Origin: CAWGGS01 sp963822095
GTDB lineage: Bacteria; Desulfobacterota; Desulfobulbia; Desulfobulbales; Desulfocapsaceae
NCBI GenBank assembly: GCA_963822095.1
Contig: CAWGGS010000049.1
Coordinates: 1 to 64,000 of the forward strand
Direction: 5' to 3'
Length of the DNA stretch: 64,000 bases
The position numbers and the translations under genes were made by a program. The notes beneath the pieces were generated by a model. That model saw nothing but the letters and a program-made list of their open reading frames with translations. It ran no database searches and was not told the origin of the DNA. Positions 51,331 through 59,955 of this stretch are shown piece by piece (the first letter of the stretch is position 1; every line of letters starts with the position of its first letter).

Positions 51331-53109
51331 ATGAAGTCGGGAATTCTCCACGATTTACGTAGCTATATTGATCTCTTGCGCCGTGAAGACCAACTTTTGG
51401 TAATTGAGGAAGAGGTGGATCCCCACCTGGAAATTGCCGAAATCCATCGTCGAATAATCGCAAAAGGCGGCCCGGCACTGTTATTCACCCGAGCAAAGGG
51501 GTCGACCTTTCCCGTTATAACTAATCTCTTTGGAACAGGTAAACGCCTGGAGCTTGCCTTTGGGAAAAAACCGGAACTGTTCGTTCGTGATCTGGTCAGT
51601 TTAACCCAATCAATCATGCCGCTCACCATGGGCAAACTTTGGGAAAATCGCCGTATTTTCATGGATGGACTCAAAATTGGCTTAAAGAAATGTTCCTCAG
51701 CTCCGATACTCGACGTCTGCCAGTCACCGCCGAAACTTTGCAGTCTGCCCATGCTGACCTCATGGCCCAGCGACGGTGGCCCCTTCGTCACCCTGCCCCT
51801 TGTCTATACCGAACATCCGGAAGGCAAAGGGCATAACCTCGGCATGTACCGCATCCAACGCTATGATGACGCCACGACCGGGATTCACTGGCAGATCCAT
51901 AAGGGGGGAGGTTACCATTATTACGAGTCCGAACGGCTCAACAGGTCCCTTCCCCTGACCTTATACATCGGCGGGCCACCGGCCCTGATGCTCGCTGCCA
52001 TCGCCCCTCTACCCGAAGATGTTCCTGAACTTATTTTGACCTCACTCCTTTTGGGCGACAAACTGAAAATGACAGACGACCCCAGGGGGGGACATCCGCT
52101 GGTCGCCCATGCTGAATTTGCAATCAAGGGAGAGGTTCCCCCTCACATCCGCAGACCCGAAGGCCCGTTCGGCGATCATTACGGATACAATTCACTTCAG
52201 CACGACTATCCGGTTTTTCAGGTCAGCCATCTCTATCATCGCCGCAATGCCATCTATCCTGCAACGGTGGTCGGGAGACCCAAACAGGAGGATTTTTTCA
52301 TCGGCGATTACCTGCAGAACCTTCTTTCTCCTCTTTTCCCGCTGGTTATGAAGGGAGTTAAAGAGCTGAAAACATATGGAGAAACAGGTTTTCACTGCCT
52401 CGCTGCTGCTCGGGTTTCCAACAGGTACCCTCGGGAAGCCTTCGCCAGCTGCCTGAGAATTTTGGGAGAGGGCCAGCTGTCACTCACCAAATTCCTTTTG
52501 GCGACCGACGGGGATATCGACATAACTGATTTTTGTTCCCTTTGGTCCCACATCCTGGAACGTGTTCAATGGGATCGGGATCTCTTTGTCTTTGCCAACG
52601 TCTCCCAGGATACTCTTGACTACACCGGCCCCTCCGTCAACAAAGGGTCGAAGGCCATGCTCCTTGGTCTGGGAAAAGAAAAAATCAGAGAACTGCCACG
52701 GACTTTTTCAGGGACCTTGCCGCCTGGTTGCAGCGCCCCCGAGGTCTTTCTCCCCGGGACCCTCGTTATCCAAGGAACAAGCTATCGGGAAAGCCCGAAA
52801 CTTACCAAAAGAATAGCCGCATGGGATTTGCTGGAAACCTGGCCGGTGATAATCTTGGTGGACAACACCAAGGAGGCTACCTGTTCCATGCAGGAATTTC
52901 TCTGGACCTTCTTTACCAGATTCGAGCCGGCCGCTGATATCCATGCGGCCGACTCACATGTGGCACGATTCCATGTCGGGCTCACCCCTCCAATAGTCTT
53001 CGATTGCCGGATGAAACCATGGTACACTGCCGTTCTTGAAGTGGATGGTGCCACCAAGGCCAAAGTCGATTCCCTTTATTCAACCATCATCCCCACCCGC
53101 TGGAGGTAG
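51331..53109 (+). CDS. UbiD family decarboxylase
   Basis: 592 residues from ATG 51331 (GAGGTGA nine bases upstream; a GTG at 51322 sits too close to that site). UbiD enzymes decarboxylate aromatic or alpha,beta-unsaturated acids with prenylated FMN. Family marks are RPEGPFGDHYGYNSLQHDYP, IYPATVVGRPKQEDFFIGDY and a C-terminal domain. The GPFGDHYGY type resembles the menaquinone-pathway decarboxylases of the futalosine group more than E. coli UbiD, but the substrate is inference. A ubiX-like prenyltransferase gene is not in the window. It is followed after 3 bp by rluB. Confidence 0.88.
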   Translation: MKSGILHDLRSYIDLLRREDQLLVIEEEVDPHLEIAEIHRRIIAKGGPALLFTRAKGSTFPVITNLFGTGKRLELAFGKKPELFVRDLVSLTQSIMPLTMGKLWENRRIFMDGLKIGLKKCSSAPILDVCQSPPKLCSLPMLTSWPSDGGPFVTLPLVYTEHPEGKGHNLGMYRIQRYDDATTGIHWQIHKGGGYHYYESERLNRSLPLTLYIGGPPALMLAAIAPLPEDVPELILTSLLLGDKLKMTDDPRGGHPLVAHAEFAIKGEVPPHIRRPEGPFGDHYGYNSLQHDYPVFQVSHLYHRRNAIYPATVVGRPKQEDFFIGDYLQNLLSPLFPLVMKGVKELKTYGETGFHCLAAARVSNRYPREAFASCLRILGEGQLSLTKFLLATDGDIDITDFCSLWSHILERVQWDRDLFVFANVSQDTLDYTGPSVNKGSKAMLLGLGKEKIRELPRTFSGTLPPGCSAPEVFLPGTLVIQGTSYRESPKLTKRIAAWDLLETWPVIILVDNTKEATCSMQEFLWTFFTRFEPAADIHAADSHVARFHVGLTPPIVFDCRMKPWYTAVLEVDGATKAKVDSLYSTIIPTRWR

Positions 53110-53112
53110 CCT

Positions 53113-53817
53113 TTGCGCCTGCAGAAATATCTCGCCCAATGCGGTCTTACCTCTCGGCGAAAAGCCGAAGAAATGATTCGCCGGGGGCGAGTGAGTGTGG
53201 ATGGTGAGGTCATCACAACTTTAGGCACCAAAGTCAACCCCGAAACGCAAAAGATACACCTGGACGGCAAGGTCGTCGTCTCTCTAAATAATCCGGTTAC
53301 GGTCCTCTTGAATAAGCCCGAAGGCTATGTAACCACCCTCTCCGATCCCCAGGGACGACCGATTGTCACCTCCCTCCTCCACGGTATCCGGACACGGGTG
53401 TTTCCTGTGGGAAGATTGGATCTGGACACCGAAGGGGCACTTATTCTCACCAATGACGGCGATCTTGCCGAAAGGATTCAACATCCCAGATTCGAGGTAA
53501 AAAAGACCTACGAGGCCATCGTCCAAGGAGTGCCGACCAGACACGACCTGCAGCGCCTTGAAAAAGGTATCATGCTTGAGGGGAAGAAAACCTCACCCGC
53601 TACGGCAGCAATTTTCAAGAGAATGGGGAATACGACCCTGGTCAGGATCACTATCCACGAAGGGAGGAAAAGACAAGTAAAAAAGATGTTTTCCGCTGTC
53701 GGCAAGCCGGTACTCAGACTGAAACGAATCGCCTACGGCCGTCTTTTATTGCAGAATTTACCGGTAGGCGCCTACAGAATTCTCTCGGAAGGTGATATTA
53801 AAAAAATTTTTTTATAG
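53113..53817 (+). CDS. rluB: Ribosomal large subunit pseudouridine synthase (RluB/RsuA family)
   Basis: 234 residues. An S4 RNA-binding domain (RLQKYLAQCGLTSRRKAEEM) is followed by the pseudouridine-synthase catalytic motif GRLDLDTEGALILTNDG with the catalytic Asp, and HEGRKRQVKKMFSAVG. The TTG at 53113 is the only start that keeps the S4 domain; it begins 3 bp after the ubiD stop. The target is probably one 23S rRNA uridine; RluB versus RluE/RsuA assignment rests on the S4 domain and length. Confidence 0.9.
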   Translation: MRLQKYLAQCGLTSRRKAEEMIRRGRVSVDGEVITTLGTKVNPETQKIHLDGKVVVSLNNPVTVLLNKPEGYVTTLSDPQGRPIVTSLLHGIRTRVFPVGRLDLDTEGALILTNDGDLAERIQHPRFEVKKTYEAIVQGVPTRHDLQRLEKGIMLEGKKTSPATAAIFKRMGNTTLVRITIHEGRKRQVKKMFSAVGKPVLRLKRIAYGRLLLQNLPVGAYRILSEGDIKKIFL

Positions 53818-53867
53818 AAATTTCTTTACAAACGCTAAAATAGCTGATTAAATCTAGACAGTTATAA

Positions 53868-53896
53868 GAGCCGGTATTGAACCGGTCTACTTTTAT
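53868..53896 (+). terminator. Probable terminator after rluB
   Basis: CCGGT-attga-ACCGG (53871-53885) followed by CTACTTTTATT. The stem is short, so this is a weak call. The rest of the 237-bp spacer up to hup shows no gene and should hold the hup promoter. Confidence 0.5.
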
Positions 53897-54054
53897 TCCC
53901 TCAACATACTGATATTGTTAAAGTTTTCACGAAATTACTTGGTCGTAACGGTTGGAAATTACTTTCTTTATTCTTTTTGTCAATTGACGCACGCCCACTA
54001 AAAGACAGAGTACCCTCGGGGGGGCAACCAATCTTCCGGAAATAGGAGTAACGC

Positions 54055-54342
54055 ATGAACAAATCAGAACTTATTGAAGCCCTGGCGCAAGACATCAGCA
54101 TCCCTCACCGCGAAGCTGCTGCTATTACAAACACCGTAATTGAAACGATGACGGAGGCGCTTGCAAAAGGTGAAAGTATCGAAATCCGGGGGTTTGGCAG
54201 TTTCGTCATCAAAAAATACGACTCTTATGAAGGACGCAACCCCAAAACCGGGAAAAAGATCAAAGTAAAACCCAAAAAGCTGCCCTTTTTTAAAGTGGGA
54301 AAAGATCTACGCGAGCAGGTCAACAGCAATAGAAGTAAATAA
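54055..54342 (+). CDS. HU/IHF-family DNA-binding protein
   Basis: 95 residues. The dimerising helical part MNKSELIEALAQDISIPHRE is followed by the saddle and arm GFGSFVIKKYDSYEGRNPKTGKKIKVKPKKLPFFKVGKDLREQVN. The arm tip sequence RNPKTGKKI is the HU signature. It has TAGGAGT six bases before ATG. Whether it is HU-like or IHF-beta-like cannot be decided with certainty from sequence. Confidence 0.92.
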   Translation: MNKSELIEALAQDISIPHREAAAITNTVIETMTEALAKGESIEIRGFGSFVIKKYDSYEGRNPKTGKKIKVKPKKLPFFKVGKDLREQVNSNRSK

Positions 54343-54350
54343 TGATACCG

Positions 54351-54391
54351 TCATCGGATGTTGGGGTGCACCATTCCCCAACATCCGATGA
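54351..54391. terminator. 16-bp perfect hairpin between hup and rimO
   Basis: TCATCGGATGTTGGGG (54351-54366) and CCCCAACATCCGATGA (54376-54391) pair without a mismatch around a 9-nt loop. It separates two convergent genes. Neither side has a real T-tract, so it is a folding barrier or a processing/decay stabiliser rather than a clean intrinsic terminator. Confidence 0.6.
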
Positions 54392-54399
54392 CTGAGCAG

Positions 54400-55746
54400 C
54401 TACTCCTCTTTTTTACATTTCTCGATTCCTCCCACGAGATCATACACCTGCGTTTCATCTATACGGACAGAAACGATATCACCCGGAGCCGCGTCTCCGT
54501 CATTTATTAAAACACAGCCATCAATCTCCGGGGCCTGAAATCTGGTCCTTCCTTCTAAAAGAAGATCTGTTTCCCTGCTCAGTCCTTCCACCAAGACAGG
54601 TTCAACCTTGCCTTTATATTTCCGCACTATCTTTCTCGAGATATCCGCCTGGACCGACAGGATATGTTCCACCCTTGCCTTTTTCACCTCTTCTGAGCAC
54701 TGACCTGCCAATGATGCTGAAACAGCCTCTTCTTCATTGGCATAGGCGAACACTCCCACGTGATCAATCATGGCTTCTTTCAAAAACTGTTCAATCTGAC
54801 CGACATCCTCTTCCGTCTCACCGGGGAATCCCAGCAATAATGTGGTGCGCAGCGCCATCTCCGGAATAGCTGATCGGATCCGTTCCAATAATCTATACAG
54901 CTCGTCACTGCCATAGCGACGATTCATCCTCTGCAAAATACGACTGTTGACATGTTGGATGGGGATATCCAGATAAGGAACGATTCGTGATTGGTTGGCT
55001 ATAAGTTCCAAAAGCTCGTCGGTAATACCTGTGGGATACAGGTACATCAAACGAATCCAAGGAATGGAGGTATGTCTCAACAGGTCATTTAGCAACGGGA
55101 TCAGCTCGTTGTTTTTTTCTCTATCGTTGCCAAACGCAGTCAAATCTTGTGCAATAAGGGTCAATTCCCTGACCCCCTCCCTCTCAAGACCGATACTTTC
55201 TTCTACCAGGTCGTATATTTCCCTACTCCGAAGACAACCTCTGATGGAAGGAATCATACAGTAGGCGCAGTTATTGTTACACCCTTCGGTAATTTTGAGC
55301 CATGCTCTGAAAAAGGGTGTTGCACGCCGACGCGGCATAGCCGATGACATGAGGAAACGCTTGCCAAGGTGGAGAGTCCTTGTAAATTTTCCAGCCATCA
55401 GGCCATTAACTAACCTTGCGATATCAGCAACTCCTTCAGTACCGACAAAAAGATCAACTTCGGGAAACTCCTCTTTAAGTTTTTCCTGATATCGCTGAAC
55501 AAGACAACCGGTTACGACGAGAATTTTATGCGGGAAACTATTTTTTACGGCAGCCAACTCCAAAATCGCCTCAATTGCCTCTTCCACCGAAGGTTGAATA
55601 AAACCGCAGGTGTTTATAAGCATTACGTCACTTGTCTCGGGCTCTTGTTCTAAAACCCAGCCATCTTTTTCGAGATACCCAATCATTACTTCGGAATCGA
55701 CAAGATTTTTGGGGCACCCCAGACTGGTCACATGTATTCTTTTCAT
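54400..55746 (-). CDS. rimO: Ribosomal protein S12 methylthiotransferase RimO
   Basis: 448 residues. The UPF0004 domain has Cys11 (SLGCPKNLVDSE), Cys47 (INTCGF) and Cys81 (VTGCLVQRY) for the auxiliary cluster; the radical SAM domain has Cys156, Cys160 and Cys163 (GCNNNCAYCMIP); a TRAM domain ends the protein. SLGCPKNLVDSE and IPSIRG point to RimO rather than MiaB. RimO methylthiolates Asp88 of S12. The nucleoside phosphorylase gene lies 7 bp upstream on the same strand. Confidence 0.96.
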   Translation of the reverse strand: MKRIHVTSLGCPKNLVDSEVMIGYLEKDGWVLEQEPETSDVMLINTCGFIQPSVEEAIEAILELAAVKNSFPHKILVVTGCLVQRYQEKLKEEFPEVDLFVGTEGVADIARLVNGLMAGKFTRTLHLGKRFLMSSAMPRRRATPFFRAWLKITEGCNNNCAYCMIPSIRGCLRSREIYDLVEESIGLEREGVRELTLIAQDLTAFGNDREKNNELIPLLNDLLRHTSIPWIRLMYLYPTGITDELLELIANQSRIVPYLDIPIQHVNSRILQRMNRRYGSDELYRLLERIRSAIPEMALRTTLLLGFPGETEEDVGQIEQFLKEAMIDHVGVFAYANEEEAVSASLAGQCSEEVKKARVEHILSVQADISRKIVRKYKGKVEPVLVEGLSRETDLLLEGRTRFQAPEIDGCVLINDGDAAPGDIVSVRIDETQVYDLVGGIEKCKKEE

Positions 55747-55753
55747 AGGAACT

Positions 55754-56479
55754 CTAACGAGGAAACTTCTCTATAAATATATCTATAAGCATCCTGCTCC
55801 GAGCTTTAAATTCCTGTTTTGTAAAACCAGGCTTCCAGTTCTTCCCCCACACTTCATCTGATACAAGAAGCATGGCGGCAAATTGTATCTTCCTGAAAAA
55901 TGCAACACTGCAAAGAGCGGAATGCTCCATATCGACAGCCAAAACTCCATATTCTTCGTTGAGCTTTTTCAAGGAACTCCTCTTCTCTCTGTATGGTGCA
56001 TCCGTTGACCACACGCACCCTTCAGACCAGGGCAGGTCCCTGGCTTTCAATGTATGCCGTAATGATTCAACGAGCTTGGAAGAGGGTGGCGGCTGGGAGC
56101 CTGAAACATAATATGCTGAGGTTCCTTCACCACTTTGGGCGGAAGTAGGTAAAAGCAGATCACCTATGGAGAGTGAATCACTCATGGAACCGCACCAACC
56201 GAACAAAAAAACTCTTGTTGCCCCGAGAGCAATGAGCTTTTCCATGGTCAGCACGGCAAAAGGGGCTCCGATCGCAGGCCCTGCGACAAAGAATTTTTCT
56301 TCCTCATTTACGAAGAGATTTGAATTGTAAAACTTCTGCCGCCTGGCTCCATGAGCCTCCGCGGCCTCAAGACCATAGCGCGCCTCAGAGGGGTTGACGA
56401 GGAAAAGTCCCGTCTCAGGAATTGTATGCTCTTTTTTTGACCGCCTAGGGTGGATAACAATATCATTCTCAAATTCCAT
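55754..56479 (-). CDS. Nucleoside phosphorylase family protein (PNP/UDP type)
   Basis: 241 residues. The phosphorylase fold shows in FVAGPAIGAPFAVLTMEKLI, FLFGWCGSMSDSLSIGDLLL and, near the C-terminus, GVLAVDMEHSALCSVAFF with the conserved Met-Glu that contacts ribose. Substrate could be uridine, a purine nucleoside or 5'-methylthioadenosine; the sequence does not settle it. First gene of a two-gene minus-strand unit with rimO, with repeat D in its leader and GGCAGGAG before the ATG. Confidence 0.82.
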   Translation of the reverse strand: MEFENDIVIHPRRSKKEHTIPETGLFLVNPSEARYGLEAAEAHGARRQKFYNSNLFVNEEEKFFVAGPAIGAPFAVLTMEKLIALGATRVFLFGWCGSMSDSLSIGDLLLPTSAQSGEGTSAYYVSGSQPPPSSKLVESLRHTLKARDLPWSEGCVWSTDAPYREKRSSLKKLNEEYGVLAVDMEHSALCSVAFFRKIQFAAMLLVSDEVWGKNWKPGFTKQEFKARSRMLIDIFIEKFPR

Positions 56480-56518
56480 CGCACTCCTGCCGAGGGTTTA
56501 TAGCCAATTTGCATAAAT

Positions 56519-56674
56519 GATAGCATCGTAATAACACTCCATCCGGAGTCTTGCTAATGTCCGCTTACCTACTTCATTGCTGCAAATATTCAATCGTTAC
56601 GACGTACCAAGAGTACGCCGAAACAATAAAACATTCGCGCGCCTCGCATAGGTAGTCTTTTTATTTAGCCATCC
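56519..56674 (-). repeat. Dispersed leader repeat, copy D
   Basis: Reverse-complement copy of 50421-50577. It sits on the minus strand 39 bp before the minus-strand nucleoside phosphorylase start, so like copy C it reads into the next gene. It has the same ACTCC-ggat-GGAGT hairpin and a GGCGTAC-tcttg-GTACGTC stem. The rest of 56480-56798 holds the atpE terminator and no gene. Confidence 0.8.
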
Positions 56675-56743
56675 TCAATTCAAAGGTTTTTATGAGTTTT
56701 TCTTAAATGACATTTATAAAGGGGAGCAGGTTTGCCTAAAAAC

Positions 56744-56775
56744 AAAAAGGCCGCAGAAAATTCTGCAGCCTTTTT
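56744..56775 (-). terminator. Rho-independent terminator after atpE
   Basis: On the minus strand GGCTGCAGAA pairs with TTCTGCGGCC (one mismatch) and is followed by TTTTT; the plus side also shows AAAAA and TTTTT flanks. It lies 24 bp after the atpE stop and ends the atpZ-I-B-E operon. Confidence 0.9.
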
Positions 56776-56798
56776 GCTCTTCCTATGAAAGAAAACAG

Positions 56799-57062
56799 TT
56801 ATATGCCTAACAGACTCTTAAGGGGGTTGGCATACAGCAGAATCAGGGAAATAACCAAACCGTAAATAGCACAGGACTCGGCAAGGGCCATACCAAGAAT
56901 CATGAAAACCATCAATTTCGGTTGAATCTCAGGATTACGGGCAAGACCCATACAAGCACCCTGGCCAACGTTACCGATACCGATACCTGCTCCAAGACCG
57001 GCCAAACCGGCCGAAAGGGCAGCGCCTACACAAACAAGAGCAACCGCTAAATTACCTGTCAT
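56799..57062 (-). CDS. atpE: ATP synthase F0 c subunit
   Basis: 87 residues, two membrane helices with the loop ARNPEIQPKL. The ion-binding site reads VGQG (Gln34) in helix 1 and ALAESCAIYG (Glu62, Ser63, Tyr67) in helix 2. Gln, Glu-Ser and Tyr at these places match the ligand set of sodium-binding c rings such as that of Ilyobacter tartaricus (Gln32, Glu65, Ser66, Tyr70), although the water-binding Thr67 is replaced by Cys64. Ion use is therefore open. Last gene of the F0 operon, 97 bp after atpB. Confidence 0.96.
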   Translation of the reverse strand: MTGNLAVALVCVGAALSAGLAGLGAGIGIGNVGQGACMGLARNPEIQPKLMVFMILGMALAESCAIYGLVISLILLYANPLKSLLGI

Positions 57063-57158
57063 TTTTTTCTCCTTCTTAATATATTATTATTTTGGCCTTC
57101 TTCCTAAACAGGAAAAACCTTTTAAAAACCGACATAATGTTTCAGGCTGCTTCCGGCA

Positions 57159-57881
57159 TCAATGGGCATGCTCTTGTGCCTGGGCACAGTAAACAACCGC
57201 TAGTAGAACAAAAACCATCGCCTGAACCAGAGAGACGAGAACACCAAGTATCATGATTGGCAGTGGTGCAAAGTATGCTCCGGCCAACCCGAAGAGAATG
57301 AGAAGCAGGGTCTCTTTGGCCATGATATTTCCGAAAAGACGGACAGAGAGTGAAACCAGACGAGCGATATTACTGATCACCTCAATGGGCAACATAAGAG
57401 GGATAAGCCACCAAAGGGGCCCGATAAAATGTTTGTAGTATTTAAATCCGTGGTTTTTTATACCGATAACATGGTGAGTAATCCACACAATGATGGTCAA
57501 CGCCAGGGTTGTATTCAGACTTGCAGTCGGAGACATGAATCCGGGAATCAGGCCGATCAGATTTCCCACAGCAATATAGAGAGAAAATGTCGCCAGCATC
57601 GGATAAAGGGCATCGGCCATCTGCCGTCCCATATTCTCGACAAAGAAATCATCCATCCCGCCGACAACGATTTCCCAAAAATTTTGCCCGCTTCCGGGGA
57701 TCATTTCCAGATTTCCCAGGGTCAGTTTTGAGACAACGATCAAAAATATCATTACCAGCCAGGTATAGGTCATATATGGTGCACATAACTGTTGCACAAT
57801 GCCATGCCCGACAAAACCGTGCGGTATGGGAAGTCCCAGCGCATTCAAAATTACTGATATAAAAAGTATCGGATGTTCCAT
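57159..57881 (-). CDS. atpB: ATP synthase F0 a subunit
   Basis: 240 residues. The membrane half-channel subunit: the essential Arg is in LVSLSVRLFGNIMAKE, and the C-terminal helix has VSLVQAMVFVLLAVVY. Helices are typical of the a subunit. It lies 10 bp after the atpI-like gene and before atpE, in the order Z-I-a-c. Start at 57881 gives the family N-terminus. Confidence 0.96.
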   Translation of the reverse strand: MEHPILFISVILNALGLPIPHGFVGHGIVQQLCAPYMTYTWLVMIFLIVVSKLTLGNLEMIPGSGQNFWEIVVGGMDDFFVENMGRQMADALYPMLATFSLYIAVGNLIGLIPGFMSPTASLNTTLALTIIVWITHHVIGIKNHGFKYYKHFIGPLWWLIPLMLPIEVISNIARLVSLSVRLFGNIMAKETLLLILFGLAGAYFAPLPIMILGVLVSLVQAMVFVLLAVVYCAQAQEHAH

Positions 57882-57890
57882 AACCCCTTT

Positions 57891-58313
57891 TTACCTCCTC
57901 CCACTGAAAAAATAGTGCCTGGCCACGTTCAACAACGTGATCGTAACAGTAAACATTACTGTCGACAACCCGACAATCAATCCAACGACATTCACCTTAT
58001 GACTCCTGATCAGGAGAAACAGTATGACGCCGATGATCAGTAATCGGAACCAGAACTTAATGACAAGACCGGTCTTTATCTTTTTTATCTTTTTCTTCTC
58101 GTTATCTTTATCCTGATCCGGAGCAAAAGAATCAAGGAATCCGACAGCATCCTTTTGCGAGAACAGGAAGCTCACGATCGATATGATCCCGCCAATAAGT
58201 ACAGCCCCGGCAAAGGACCATGATACAAAAATCCATGAGCCTATCGTTAAAACCAGAAGATATATCCAACTCATAACCTGCATCTTCTGCAGGGACAGCA
58301 CATTTTCAACCAC
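57891..58313 (-). CDS. atpI: ATP synthase subunit I (AtpI-like)
   Basis: About 140 residues from the GTG at 58313 (GGATCGA upstream), which overlaps the end of the AtpZ-like gene by 8 bp; the frame is open to a GTG at 58364 (157 residues), but that would overlap by 59 bp. Four membrane helices in two pairs are split by a charged loop (FAPDQDKDNEKKKIKKIKTG). AtpI helps c-ring assembly. The sequence is divergent, as usual. Confidence 0.78.
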   Translation of the reverse strand: MVENVLSLQKMQVMSWIYLLVLTIGSWIFVSWSFAGAVLIGGIISIVSFLFSQKDAVGFLDSFAPDQDKDNEKKKIKKIKTGLVIKFWFRLLIIGVILFLLIRSHKVNVVGLIVGLSTVMFTVTITLLNVARHYFFSGRR

Positions 58314-58575
58314 TCGATCCTTTATTGTCCTTTTTGTCCTTTTCTTTGTCTTCCTTGTTGGCACGCAAGACGACCTGCAATAACGTCTTGAAACCTGATG
58401 CTATACCGAACGCAAGACCTATGAATGTAAACCAGGGTGATGTGCGGTCGTGAAACACTTTCTGATCGAGCAGGATCCCTCCGCCGAGTCCGATAAAGAT
58501 ACAGGCGACAAAGGTAAATCCGACATGTCCATAGTGTGCAAGCAACTGGACAAATTCATCCTTCAGATCAGACAT
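58306..58575 (-). CDS. AtpZ/AtpI family protein
   Basis: 89 residues from ATG 58575; a TTG/ATG further upstream is out of family. Two membrane helices (GFTFVACIFIGLGGGILLD and TFIGLAFGIASGFKTLLQVV) with the GGGILLDQ motif, and a Lys/Asp/Glu-rich tail. AtpZ-type proteins head F0 operons and have been linked to c-ring assembly or cation supply. First gene of the F0 operon (Z, I, a, c). Confidence 0.85.
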   Translation of the reverse strand: MSDLKDEFVQLLAHYGHVGFTFVACIFIGLGGGILLDQKVFHDRTSPWFTFIGLAFGIASGFKTLLQVVLRANKEDKEKDKKDNKGSSG

Positions 58576-58662
58576 ACTTAGACACCATTTCTCTTTATGG
58601 GCATCCCCCAGTATACAACAGGCTTTTGGTAGCATGCCTACCGTTCAAAGTCAACGAATTTT

Positions 58663-59955
58663 TTATGTTTCCATCAATTTTTTGAATGACCATTCAGTCA
58701 TTTTCGCCATCTTTTCCAGGTCATCAAATGTGTGAGCCGCTGAAATAAAAGCAACTTCAAATTGGGATGGAGCAAGATACACCCCCCTGCTCAACATCTG
58801 GCGATAATGGCATGCGTAACGTTTGGTATCAGAAGTCATGGCCGAGGAAAAATTCGTCACCGGCTCCCGGGTAAAAAATGCCGTCATCAACGACCCGACC
58901 CTGTTCAGCTGAACCGGCAGGGCTGCGTTTTCGGCAATAGCTCGCAACCGATCGGCAAGCCAGGCGGATTTTTCTTCAAGTTCTTTATAAAAACCGGGTT
59001 TCTGCAGCTGTACAAGAGCTGCAACGCCTGCCGCCATTGCCAACGGATTCCCGGCGAGCGTGCCTGCTTGATACACGGGACCATCCGGAGCTATACAATC
59101 CATGATCTCAGCCTTTCCTCCATAGGCTCCAACCGGCAGGCCACCACCGATAATCTTTCCCAGACAGGTCAGGTCCGGCAGAACGCCGTAGTACTCCTGA
59201 GCACCACCGTATGACAATCTGAAACCGGTTATAACCTCATCAAAGATCAAAACGATTGCCAGTTCCGAAGTCAATTTCCTCAGCTTTGATAAAAATCCGT
59301 CCGCCGGAGGTACACACCCCATATTGCCAGCAACGGGTTCGACGATAACACATGCTATATCCAGAGCAGGATCACGCAATGTTTTTTCTAATATCTCCAG
59401 ATCATTATAAGGAATGGAAATCGTATTTTTTACAATATCCTCGGGAACTCCGGGGCTACCGGGGATACCCAGTGTAAGCACACCGGAACCGGCCTTGACC
59501 AGAAAGGAATCGGCATGGCCATGATAACATCCATCGAATTTTATAACCGTCTTCCTTCCTGTATAGCCCCGAGCAAGTCGGACGGCACTCATGGTGGCTT
59601 CCGTCCCTGAATTGACGAATCGAACCTTTTCAATGGACCCAACCGCCTCCACAACCATGGCAGCCAGATCTATTTCACCGGGCGTGGGAGCCCCAAAGCT
59701 CGTCCCGTTTTGGGCAACATCACATATTGCATTTATTATAGAAGGGTTCGCATGTCCGAGAATCATAGGTCCCCATGAACCGACAAAGTCAAGGAACTCA
59801 TTGCCGTCGACATCAACGAGGGTGGCACCGACAGCTTTTTTGATAAACAATGGATCGCATCCGACAGAGCGACAGGCCCTTACGGGGCTGTTAACCCCCC
59901 CAGGTATCAATTTTTTAGCTTGTTCAAACATCTTTCCGGAAGTGTTCGTTTCCAT
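58663..59955 (-). CDS. hemL: Glutamate-1-semialdehyde 2,1-aminomutase
   Basis: 430 residues. It makes 5-aminolevulinate in the C5 heme pathway. The N-terminal KLIPGGVNSPVRACRSVG, the IFDEVITGFR PLP site and the PLP lysine in CLGKIIGGGLPVGAYGG are intact. Its last codons contain TGAATGACCATTCA (58683-58696), the same 14-mer found upstream of the atp operon; since it lies within coding sequence it may be chance. It stands alone on the minus strand. Confidence 0.97.
   Translation of the reverse strand: METNTSGKMFEQAKKLIPGGVNSPVRACRSVGCDPLFIKKAVGATLVDVDGNEFLDFVGSWGPMILGHANPSIINAICDVAQNGTSFGAPTPGEIDLAAMVVEAVGSIEKVRFVNSGTEATMSAVRLARGYTGRKTVIKFDGCYHGHADSFLVKAGSGVLTLGIPGSPGVPEDIVKNTISIPYNDLEILEKTLRDPALDIACVIVEPVAGNMGCVPPADGFLSKLRKLTSELAIVLIFDEVITGFRLSYGGAQEYYGVLPDLTCLGKIIGGGLPVGAYGGKAEIMDCIAPDGPVYQAGTLAGNPLAMAAGVAALVQLQKPGFYKELEEKSAWLADRLRAIAENAALPVQLNRVGSLMTAFFTREPVTNFSSAMTSDTKRYACHYRQMLSRGVYLAPSQFEVAFISAAHTFDDLEKMAKMTEWSFKKLMET

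Noticed and set aside
58683..58696. Third TGAATGACCATTCA operator inside hemL
   Set aside because: It lies in conserved coding sequence near the stop and is single; probably coincidence, so not annotated as a site.
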